Below are positions 33,137 through 40,576 of a stretch of DNA of 64,000 nt, in pieces. The DNA comes from Mixta intestinalis. Its GTDB lineage: Bacteria; Pseudomonadota; Gammaproteobacteria; Enterobacterales; Enterobacteriaceae. The notes under the pieces are model-generated. The model did not search any database. It was not told the DNA's origin and saw nothing but the letters and a program-made list of their open reading frames with translations. Where the stretch lies: positions 3,286,001 through 3,350,000 of the forward strand of contig NZ_CP028271.1 of NCBI RefSeq assembly GCF_009914055.1, written 5' to 3'. Position numbers and translations under genes: made by a program. Positions within the stretch are counted from its first letter, which is position 1, and every line of letters begins with the position of its first letter.

Positions 33137-34093
33137 TCACACCTTCTTCAGCATTACCGGCAGCGTAACATCTGTAACGTCAGCGGTGCCTGGTGGCAGC
33201 GAAGGTATAATATGATCCTGTAACCACATCTCCCCCATCATGCGATTCAGGCCGCGATCGAGTCCGGTAACCAGTCCAGCGCCCGGCGTGAACGTTAATT
33301 CACCAAACCAGATCTGCTCTTCATGAATATACCAGTCAACGCGTACGTAATCGAAATCCTTCGCCAGCGTTTTACTCAGCGCTAACGCCTGCTCCAGCTT
33401 CGGCACCGTCTGACTAATATTCAGCCCGGTGTCGCGAATTTTATACCATGCCTCATGCAGGTTATTGACGTAAAAATTCATCGACAGAGCCGGATTGCTA
33501 CGGTTATAAATTACCTGTAGCACATATTCAAAGCTGCCGTCTTTTTTATTGAACATATGGAATTTATAATCGATCGGCGCACTCTTGCCATCGCCAATAT
33601 ATTTCTCCACCAGAATACGCGGCTTAATATAACGATAGTGAATCTCGCGCGCCTCTTCGGAAAAATCTTTACGCAACCACTCATGACAGCGATTAACGAT
33701 TAGCTGCTTTTGCAGGCTGTCTGGCTCTTCCAGCAGAATCTCCACCATGTTAGAGCCATGATTCGGCTTCACCACGGTATTCTTCAGGCCTGGCAGGCTT
33801 AGCAGGGTCGCAGGATCGCAGGTTTCATGCACCAGTGGAATCAGGTACTCGCTCCCGATGGTATCAGCGATGTAGTCACGTACGGTAAACTTGTCAGAGA
33901 GTTTGCTGTAGCGTGCATAGTCACCGTTAACAAACTTACGGTAGAGCACTTTTTCGTTGAACAATTTAGGTTCACGAATATTGGGTAGTCTTTTAAACTT
34001 ACGAAAATAATGAATGCGATCCTGGTATGCCCACGGCATTTTTTTAACAAAATAGAGAACGCTTCTTCTTAATTCATCTTTAAACTTAGACAT
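33137..34093 (-). CDS. TupA-like ATP-grasp protein
   Basis: 318 residues, matching the ATPgrasp_TupA family (associated with teichuronopeptide or capsule/exopolysaccharide clusters). FNEKVLYRKFVNGD near 45-58, NTVVKPNHGSNMVEIL near 104-119, PRILVEKYIGDGKSAPIDYKFHMF near 159-182 and FDYVRVDWY...FGELTFTPGAG near 251-276 form the ATP-grasp core. Such enzymes form acid-amine or acid-thiol bonds with ATP, possibly adding an amino acid to a sugar acid. Start ATG 34093. It lies 7 bp after a flippase gene on the same strand, so the two likely work together on a surface glycan. Confidence 0.8.
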   Translation of the reverse strand: MSKFKDELRRSVLYFVKKMPWAYQDRIHYFRKFKRLPNIREPKLFNEKVLYRKFVNGDYARYSKLSDKFTVRDYIADTIGSEYLIPLVHETCDPATLLSLPGLKNTVVKPNHGSNMVEILLEEPDSLQKQLIVNRCHEWLRKDFSEEAREIHYRYIKPRILVEKYIGDGKSAPIDYKFHMFNKKDGSFEYVLQVIYNRSNPALSMNFYVNNLHEAWYKIRDTGLNISQTVPKLEQALALSKTLAKDFDYVRVDWYIHEEQIWFGELTFTPGAGLVTGLDRGLNRMMGEMWLQDHIIPSLPPGTADVTDVTLPVMLKKV

Positions 34094-34100
34094 CTTAACC

Positions 34101-35357
34101 TCATTTGTAAGTTTTGTAGTTGAGTGAGGAAACGTGAATCTTGCGTATGACGCCATGTTTGAAGAAGTAATTCATTACGGTCAGGGACAGAACTTCTGTG
34201 AGTAAAACACTCCACGCCGCGCCTTTCAGGCCGAAAACGGTAATTAACAACCAGGTTAACGGTACGCTGAATAACATCAGGCAGAGAATTTTTTTCAGCA
34301 GATAATTAAAACCTCCTTCTTTGACCATATAACGATATGCGACTGTCCCCATCGACGAAAAGCAGGTTGCTAACGACAATAACGTAATGAGACTTCCCGA
34401 CTGTGTGTAATCTTGCCCATAAAGGGTAATAATGAGTTGCTCACCGTACAGGGAGGCGATAAGAAACATCAATAACGAAACAACCATAACATAGCCATTC
34501 AAACGCGCGGTCAGTTTTAAAGCTCGCTCTGACTGCTCTCTGAATATTTCGGTAAAACTTGAAGTAATGATCGCCGCCGGAATAAATATCCAGGATGCAG
34601 ATATCATATTCGCAGCGGTAAACAGCCCAACATCCTTAGCGGTCCCTACGCCAACCAGGAAAAATTGCGCCATTTTAATCTGCACGGAAATAAATATGCT
34701 GGAAATCGCCAATGGCAAGCCGGCATAAATTAAATAGCGCAGATAATTGCCGCTTTTGCCACGCGGCGGTGCCTCATCGCTGAAGCGCTGATAGAAGTTG
34801 TGCCTTTTTATCATGTACGGCACCAGCGTTACCGCCACGATCGACAGGGTCAACCAGAGCGGACTTAGCTTCAGCCAGGCGATGCTAAAGCTGATAGCGA
34901 AACTCAGCAGCATTCCGGCGGTGTTAGCGACAGTATTCAGACGCGACGCCAGACGCGCGTTGTTAAAGACGCTAAACGTGTCCTGCGTAACAAATAGTGC
35001 CGACAAAAAAGAGGCCAGCGCAAAAGCGAGATAGTTCTCGCGCATGTTGTAGTACATCCACACCAGCAACGGCAGCGAAAGCAGCAGCAGCAGCGACAGG
35101 CGCAGCTTTTTAGCTATCGTCATCAGCCGTACCCCTTTCTGGGCGCTTTTGCTGATACGCTTGAACAGAATGGTTTCGGTGCCGAAAATAGCGATAGTCT
35201 GCACTACCGAAAACAGCGACACAGAAAAAGACATCTGGCCAAATACCGTGGGTCCAAACGATTTCGCCACATAAGACGTGACAAATATAACGCCAAATAT
35301 GGAAACGAATTTTTCAGATATCATCCAGGCGGCGTTGGACATCACACTGTATTTCAT
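34101..35357 (-). CDS. Wzx-type polysaccharide flippase
   Basis: 418-residue integral membrane protein with about 12 predicted helices, polysaccharide_synt family of the MOP superfamily. VTSYVAKSFGPTVFGQMSFSVSL near 25-47 is the usual N-terminal signature (YxxRxLGPxxFG-like). It would move lipid-linked saccharide across the inner membrane. The start MKYSVMSNAAWM at 35357 is preceded by AAAGGATGCGTCG. Two-gene operon with the ATP-grasp gene; no glycosyltransferases, Wzy or Wzz are nearby, so the glycan made elsewhere is unknown. Confidence 0.86.
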   Translation of the reverse strand: MKYSVMSNAAWMISEKFVSIFGVIFVTSYVAKSFGPTVFGQMSFSVSLFSVVQTIAIFGTETILFKRISKSAQKGVRLMTIAKKLRLSLLLLLSLPLLVWMYYNMRENYLAFALASFLSALFVTQDTFSVFNNARLASRLNTVANTAGMLLSFAISFSIAWLKLSPLWLTLSIVAVTLVPYMIKRHNFYQRFSDEAPPRGKSGNYLRYLIYAGLPLAISSIFISVQIKMAQFFLVGVGTAKDVGLFTAANMISASWIFIPAAIITSSFTEIFREQSERALKLTARLNGYVMVVSLLMFLIASLYGEQLIITLYGQDYTQSGSLITLLSLATCFSSMGTVAYRYMVKEGGFNYLLKKILCLMLFSVPLTWLLITVFGLKGAAWSVLLTEVLSLTVMNYFFKHGVIRKIHVSSLNYKTYK

Positions 35358-35888
35358 CGACGCATCCTTTGTATTTCCACTACTCACACTTATGAAAACT
35401 ACGTCCATGTTTACAACGTACAATTACGCACAGTGAACACCGGGCAAAACATTAAAACAACGCGCCTGACTGGCAGTTATTTTAATAACAGCAGTCAGTT
35501 CTTTATTAAGATAAATCTCAGATAGCATCTGATAAAAACTGGCCTGTTGTTTTCCCTGTAAACGATTTCATAGGAATTATTTTAAAGGACAACCCTGGCA
35601 CACTTTTGCCGTTACGCAAGTCGTATTGCCACGTTTGGGTTACCGAAATCGTTTCAACTGTTCGGGAGAGAATCTATAACAAAACTTTGTTTTGAGGAAG
35701 GTTATGGAAGGAAGCTGAAGTTAAAATAAGAGAAATCCCATGATGATATTTCTACAGGATAACTTAACTTATTGCTTGCCATTCAAATCGCGCACTTTAA
35801 TACGCTGCTTTAATATTCCAGGGGATTAGATCCATTTATTATCGCAGCTTTTCTCATCCATTAATTGATTAGAAAGGTAACAGCATTT
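35358..35888. other. AT-rich spacer with hairpin upstream of the flippase
   Basis: 531 bp without a credible gene. A compound hairpin lies at 35466-35498 (outer arms CTGACTG/CAGTCAG, inner GTTATT-TT-AATAAC), followed on the plus strand by TTCTTTATT. No ops/JUMPstart motif is recognisable. Confidence 0.45.
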
Positions 35889-36287
35889 ATGAGAAAGTCA
35901 CGATACACCGAAGAGCAAATCACCAATGCGATTAAAGCTTCTGAGTGTGGTGTCAAAGTTAAGGACATTTGTGAAGATCTGGGGATTTCAGAAGCAACCT
36001 TCTATAGCTGGAAGAAAAAATACGCGGGATTATCTTCTGAAGAAGGAAGGAAAATCAAAGAGTTGGAAGAAAAACTTCAGGCACTTAACCGGGAGTTACA
36101 GATTCTCACCTCTGATAAAGCCATGCTGCAAAGCGTCGTGAAAAACTTCTTTACCACCAATGATAAGCGTCAGGCGGTTAATTATTTACAGGAAACTTTC
36201 GAGATTGGGACGCGCCGTAGCTGCCGTCTGCTTGATATCAGCCGTAGCGTTTACCATTATCCCTCCAGTCAGTGCGACAATCACTGA
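35889..36287 (+). CDS. IS3-type transposase ORF: OrfA fused to the OrfB N-terminus, no DDE domain
   Basis: 132 residues from ATG 35889. Residues 1-85 are IS3-family OrfA: MRKSRYTEEQITNAIKAS, HTH KVKDICEDLGISEATFYSW, and a leucine-zipper-like helix with KELEEKLQALN. Residues 90-125 correspond to the start of OrfB (KRQAVNYLQETF...RRSCRLLDISRSVYHYP). In active elements these are separate frames joined by -1 frameshifting; here they are one frame, and the protein ends before the DDE catalytic domain. No OrfB remainder or terminal repeats are seen nearby. It is either a decayed insertion sequence or a retained DNA-binding protein. Confidence 0.75.
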   Translation: MRKSRYTEEQITNAIKASECGVKVKDICEDLGISEATFYSWKKKYAGLSSEEGRKIKELEEKLQALNRELQILTSDKAMLQSVVKNFFTTNDKRQAVNYLQETFEIGTRRSCRLLDISRSVYHYPSSQCDNH

Positions 36288-37508
36288 ATAAAAAGGGGTA
36301 AACTCAACTGACAGTGTCATTAAACAGCAATATGTAAAGTTAATAAAAATTTTAAGAAGCAGCCGTTTGTACCAGTTTTTCCTGAACGATTTCCGTTTGG
36401 GCGTAATTGATTTTCAGGCTTCCTTTTATCACACTCACATAAAAACCCTTTGATTCAGTCACTTCCCGGCTTATTTTCTCTTTGAGAAAAGAGAAACAGG
36501 CCGGGAAGCACTTTATTTTTATTGCTGCATGCCGCTTCTAAGGCACGTCATCCCGCCTGATATTTTTGATGATAAGCATCACAATTTCGGCTTCCTTTGC
36601 GCCTGTTCGACCGGCTTCAGACATGCTCCCCTCGCCCCTGAACCAATAAATTAGTTCACAAAGGCTAATGTTTAAAGCTAAGAAAAACGTGCTAAACGTC
36701 AGAATCGCTAAAACGATTTCAATATAGCTAATGTTTTATCTTGCCAATAACGCCGCTGCCGTTTCACTTGCCGGGGTCATTTCAAGCTAAATCTGGTCCG
36801 TGCTTTCTGCCTGATTGCGACTGAGATCACATTAGAAATACAGTAGTAAAAGTGTATATTCCAACAGACGGCCTGAGCCCTTTTAGCGAAAATTCTGATA
36901 GCGTAGTATAAGAGATTTATGGCAAGACAATCAGTCAGTTAACAAAAAATTGTTCTTTTTAACATCCGTTATTATTATCAGCATAATCTTAATATCAGGT
37001 CCATTTTTTATCCTGACCGATATTAGCCTTCTTTCACCATTAACTTTATTTCTGTGCCGGGTATTTTCTGGCAGAAAATCCCTATGGAATGAAAATCAAA
37101 CCCAAAATCACCGTTGCGCTCTGAGGCTTTTCTTAAAATTCCCGTTTGGCTCGTTAAAAACGAATAACGGAAATAACCACACCATGGCAGAAATATCCGA
37201 AGATTAAAATTTGCCGCTACGCTAATAATGCTGTGTCGTACCAGATAAATCTGTATCTGCTATCACCCTTTACCGGAACACATTGACATTATTCAGCCTG
37301 ATGCTATGCAAAACGGAAAAAATGAATCGTACCGGTAAATAGTAGCATTAAACGTCAGCCCTGAGTCCGGCTACTCAGGAATGAACCTGTAACCGCTTAC
37401 AGCCGCCCTGCCGGAAGGTTACGCCAAATGCGGTATAGCGGGAGCCATGCCAATGAAAGTACGCCGCAAGCCGGAAAGGCAGCTCCCTTCCCGGCCTCGC
37501 TTTAGCGC
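36288..37508. other. 1.2-kb gene-poor, AT-rich stretch
   Basis: No ORF here looks real. A weak 85-codon frame (36950-37207) has only a TTG start and no family resemblance. The stretch holds the long hairpin at 36462-36508. The low GC and the transposase remnant at its edge suggest a decayed or foreign segment. Confidence 0.5.
36462..36508 (+). terminator. Two-part hairpin with T-rich tail in the gene-poor stretch
   Basis: Outer arms CTTCCCGGC (36462-36470) and GCCGGGAAG (36500-36508), inner arms TTTCTCTTT (36475-36483) and AAAGAGAAA (36488-36496), with a 4-nt loop. The 3' side continues CACTTTATTTTTATTG. It looks like a plus-strand terminator but no gene ends at it, so it may mark an unannotated RNA. 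Confidence 0.55.
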
Positions 37509-39056
37509 TTAGCGTGCAGGCAACTGGAAAGCCGCCACGGTTTTTTTCAGGTAATTCACCTGCTCTTCCAGCGAAGAGGCTGCCGAAGCGGATTGCTGAA
37601 CCAGCGCCGCGTTCTGCTGCGTTACGCCATCCATTTCCGTTACCGCCTGCTCAATTTGCAAAATACCGCGACTCTGTTCATCTGAAGCGGTAGAAACTTC
37701 ATGCATCAGCGCATCTACTCGTGAAACGGAATCGATGATATTCGCGATCGCCTCGCCTGTTTTACTCACCTGCTGCGAACCCTGACTGATACCCGCAACT
37801 GAATCTTTAATCAGCCCTTCGATTTCACGTGCGGCGGCGGCGCTGCGCTGTGCCAGACTACGAACTTCACCTGCCACTACCGCAAAGCCTCGCCCTTCCT
37901 CACCGGCGCGTGCGGCTTCTACCGCCGCGTTCAGCGCCAAAATATTGGTCTGAAAAGCGATGCTGTTAATCACTGAGGTTATCTCTTCGATTTTCCGCGA
38001 GCTCTGCGTGATCCCGCCCATGGTCATAATCACCGCTTTCGATACTTCTTCACCGGTATGCGCCGCTTTTACCGCCTCCTGGGTCAGGCGAGTCGCCTGG
38101 TAAACGTTATCGGTATTCTGTTTTACCGTCGCGCTCAGTTCTTCCATGCTGGCTGCGGTCTGCGTCAGCGCTGAGGCCTGCTGTTCGGTGCGTGAGGAAA
38201 GATCGATATTACCGGCGGCAATTTCCTGTGAAGCATTGGCTACGCTATGGCAGGAGTCACGCACCTGGCTGATAATCTGAATCAGCTCCAGGCGCATTAA
38301 TTCAATAGAACGCAGCAAATCGGCAATTTCCGTGCGCGACGTTGCGCTAACCGCAACGGCATGCTGAAGCTGCCCTTCAGCGATTTTGCTGCACTGCTCT
38401 TTCGCTGCCAGCAGCGAATCAAGCAGAAACTTCTTCAGCAGGTAGTAAATCAGGCCAATGATAAGCCCAAAAATTACCACAAAGATGCCCAGCACCATGA
38501 CTGAAAAGCTGAAATCCTGTTGTGCAGTCGCGTTAAGCTGTCTCGCGTACCCTTCATGCAGCGCCAGCACATTATTCAGCGCTACTTCATACTGACGATC
38601 CAGCTTTCCGATGTTGGCGATCTGTTTAGCGAATCCCGCCCGATCGCCGTTGCGTACAGCAGCGATTAACGGCTCAATTCCCTGCTGTTTGTAGATTAGC
38701 CAGGCATTACGATAGTTATCCAGCGCCGCCTCTTCATTCGTTAACCGTGGTGCCTGCATGTAGGTGGTAAAGGCGTCATCCATTTTGTGCATCAGCTCAT
38801 CCACACCGCTCATTCTGGCGTTAGCCTCCTCCACATTGCCCTGTTCCAGCAGTTTCATGTACTCCATTAAATGCACGCGCAGGTTACGGCTGTGGTTAAT
38901 CGGATCGATGATCGCTAATACCACGCGGATCTCTTTGTTAACGCTATCAAGAGAATTATTGCTGCGTACAAACAGCCAGGCGTTGGTCAGCGAACTGATA
39001 AGAAATATGGCCAGCAAGGTAAAAAGGATAAACAATGAACAACGTCTAATGGTCAT
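37509..39056 (-). CDS. Methyl-accepting chemotaxis protein
   Basis: 515 residues. Transmembrane helix 1 (about 5-26), a periplasmic four-helix ligand domain of the TarH/4HB type (30-185), helix 2 (about 187-210), HAMP (to 265), and a signalling domain with the conserved hairpin tip (INSIAFQTNILALNAAVEAARAGEEGRGFAVVAGEVRSLAQRSA near 375-418, cited in pieces here only for location). The C-terminus lacks the NWETF pentapeptide that binds CheR/CheB in Tar/Tsr. Ligand unknown. Start ATG 39056 is the first plausible one. A sigma-28 promoter lies 33-59 bp upstream. Confidence 0.9.
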   Translation of the reverse strand: MTIRRCSLFILFTLLAIFLISSLTNAWLFVRSNNSLDSVNKEIRVVLAIIDPINHSRNLRVHLMEYMKLLEQGNVEEANARMSGVDELMHKMDDAFTTYMQAPRLTNEEAALDNYRNAWLIYKQQGIEPLIAAVRNGDRAGFAKQIANIGKLDRQYEVALNNVLALHEGYARQLNATAQQDFSFSVMVLGIFVVIFGLIIGLIYYLLKKFLLDSLLAAKEQCSKIAEGQLQHAVAVSATSRTEIADLLRSIELMRLELIQIISQVRDSCHSVANASQEIAAGNIDLSSRTEQQASALTQTAASMEELSATVKQNTDNVYQATRLTQEAVKAAHTGEEVSKAVIMTMGGITQSSRKIEEITSVINSIAFQTNILALNAAVEAARAGEEGRGFAVVAGEVRSLAQRSAAAAREIEGLIKDSVAGISQGSQQVSKTGEAIANIIDSVSRVDALMHEVSTASDEQSRGILQIEQAVTEMDGVTQQNAALVQQSASAASSLEEQVNYLKKTVAAFQLPAR

Positions 39057-39088
39057 CAAGGAGATCTCTGTATAAAACCGTACCGTAT

Positions 39089-39115
39089 ATATCGGCAAGG
39101 CACTAAAAGGGTTTA
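39089..39115 (-). promoter_or_regulatory. Sigma-28 (FliA) promoter of the chemoreceptor gene
   Basis: Reading on the minus strand, TAAA, exactly 15 nt, then GCCGATAT: the class 3 flagellar consensus TAAA-N15-GCCGATAA with one mismatch. Confidence 0.8.
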
Positions 39116-39399
39116 ATACCTCTTAAGGTTAAAAGCCGAGTTTTACCTTAACTACGCAACTGAAAGGTGTTCATCTCCCGATTAAGTTAAATTGTGTTTA
39201 TATTTTGGTTTTCACTTCTGACGCCAGCTTCTCTCTCATTCAGCGCTATCCATACCGTCTGGATGTAAAGCCGTTCATTTTTTCCTTTACTCTCTGCCCT
39301 GCCGCTTAGGTTGCTGAGCCGCTTTCAAGCCAAAAAGAGGGCGCGCCTCAGGTAATGATAAATTACCTATACTTGCTATTTGCTCAACAGGAGGCATCG
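39116..39399. other. Spacer between chemoreceptor and acidic protein genes
   Basis: About 280 bp, AT-rich near 39180-39230. I see nothing definite apart from AGGAGG, the ribosome-binding site of the next gene. Confidence 0.4.
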
Positions 39400-39699
39400 A
39401 TGGCGGACTTACAACTGATTGATACGCTGGAACTGGGCGATGATGCGGAATCCCACTATAAATATGAGATTTATGGCGCTGATGATGCTACACCGGAGTA
39501 TGCGCTGATTTTTACTCGCCAGGGTGAAAACGAAGAATGGCAGCAGAGCGACAAACTACCGTTTGCCGCAGCGGATGAAAAGCAGGAGGCGACCAGCGGC
39601 ACGATGGATTACGGTTCCGGCGACAGCCTGCCCGACCTGCGTGATTTACGCCAGGAGGCAAAAGAGCGCTGCGAACAGCATTACAGAGAAAACCGCTAA
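39400..39699 (+). CDS. Small acidic protein of unknown function
   Basis: 99 residues, strongly acidic, predicted soluble, with no signal peptide or membrane segment. The N-terminal half (LIDTLELGDDAES, YKYEIYGADD, EYALIFTRQ) looks beta-rich. The middle is rich in Asp/Glu/Gly, and the end is a charged helix (LRQEAKERCEQHYRENR). I do not recognise the family. It is probably real: ATG 39400 follows AACAGGAGGCATCG, codon use fits the neighbours, and a strong terminator follows 11 bp after the stop. Convergent with ssb. Confidence 0.7.
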   Translation: MADLQLIDTLELGDDAESHYKYEIYGADDATPEYALIFTRQGENEEWQQSDKLPFAAADEKQEATSGTMDYGSGDSLPDLRDLRQEAKERCEQHYRENR

Positions 39700-39710
39700 G
39701 CCGCATAAAA

Positions 39711-39732
39711 AAACCCCGCTCCAGCGGGGTTT
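39711..39732. terminator. Terminator between the acidic protein gene and ssb
   Basis: AAACCCCGC-TCCA-GCGGGGTTT, preceded by AAAAAA and followed by TTTCG. Symmetric, so it can end both convergent transcripts. Confidence 0.85.
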
Positions 39733-39805
39733 CGTAATGCTTCAGTTCGTTGCCTGACGCCCCGCTGCAGACAGAGGTGCCGGGCCTTTAAACCGTGATT
39801 TTTCG

Positions 39806-40351
39806 TCAGAACGGGATATCGTCGTCGAAATCCATCGGCGGTTCGCTGCTGGCTGGCGCGCTCTGCTGCGGGCGAGCAGGAGCCTGCTGCTGTCCACCAC
39901 CGCTGAACTGGTTGCCGCCCTGTGGCTGCTGAGGCTGGCCCCAGCCACTGTTGTTGCCGCCGCCCATGCCGCCACTGGCCTGACCGCCCGCGCCGCCGTT
40001 CTGACGACCGCCCAGCATCTGCATAGTACCACCAACGTTTACCACCACTTCCGTGGTATAGCGTTCCTGGCCGCTCTGATCCTGCCATTTGCGCGTTTGC
40101 AGAGAACCTTCAATGTAAACCTGAGAACCTTTACGCAGGTATTCGCCTGCCACTTCCGCCAGTTTGCCAAACAGCACAACGCGGTGCCATTCCGTTTTCT
40201 CTTTGGTCTCTCCGGTCTGCTTGTCACGCCAGCTTTCAGAGGTAGCCAGCGTAATGTTCGCTACGGCTCCACCATTCGGCATATAACGCACTTCCGGATC
40301 CTGACCCAGATTCCCGACAAGAATCACTTTGTTAACGCCTCTGCTGGCCAT
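39806..40351 (-). CDS. ssb: Single-stranded DNA-binding protein SSB
   Basis: 181 residues. OB-fold domain at 1-112 (NKVILVGNLGQDPEVRYMPNGG, IEGSLQTRKWQDQSG), then a Gly/Gln-rich disordered linker, and the acidic tip DFDDDIPF that recruits replication and repair partners. Essential for replication, recombination and repair. Divergent from uvrA with a LexA box between, as in E. coli. Confidence 0.98.
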   Translation of the reverse strand: MASRGVNKVILVGNLGQDPEVRYMPNGGAVANITLATSESWRDKQTGETKEKTEWHRVVLFGKLAEVAGEYLRKGSQVYIEGSLQTRKWQDQSGQERYTTEVVVNVGGTMQMLGGRQNGGAGGQASGGMGGGNNSGWGQPQQPQGGNQFSGGGQQQAPARPQQSAPASSEPPMDFDDDIPF

Positions 40352-40475
40352 GTTCGCGTCTCCCGATGAGTATTCACTAAAGTCTAAACGGTAAATTCTA
40401 TCACGCTAGCCTGCCCGATCATACTTCCGAGCAAGCTTCCAATAATGAAGATCTTTTTGCATTGTTGCAACAGAC

Positions 40476-40495
40476 TACTGGATATACATTCAGTT
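40476..40495. promoter_or_regulatory. LexA (SOS) box in the ssb-uvrA region
   Basis: TACTGGATATACATTCAGTT contains CTG-N10-CAG and resembles the E. coli uvrA box. The position between the divergent genes allows control of uvrA and one ssb promoter. Confidence 0.85.
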
Positions 40496-40576
40496 ATTTT
40501 TTGTGCCATAATGACCTGTTTAGTCCAGCCGTATCGTTACAGGCATGGTGAGTCTGCGTTAATCCGGGAAATGTGA

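Noticed and set aside
36950..37207. 85-codon frame with a hydrophobic N-terminus in the gene-poor stretch
   Set aside because: Starts at TTG without a clear RBS, and the part after the hydrophobic stretch is unlike any protein I recognise.
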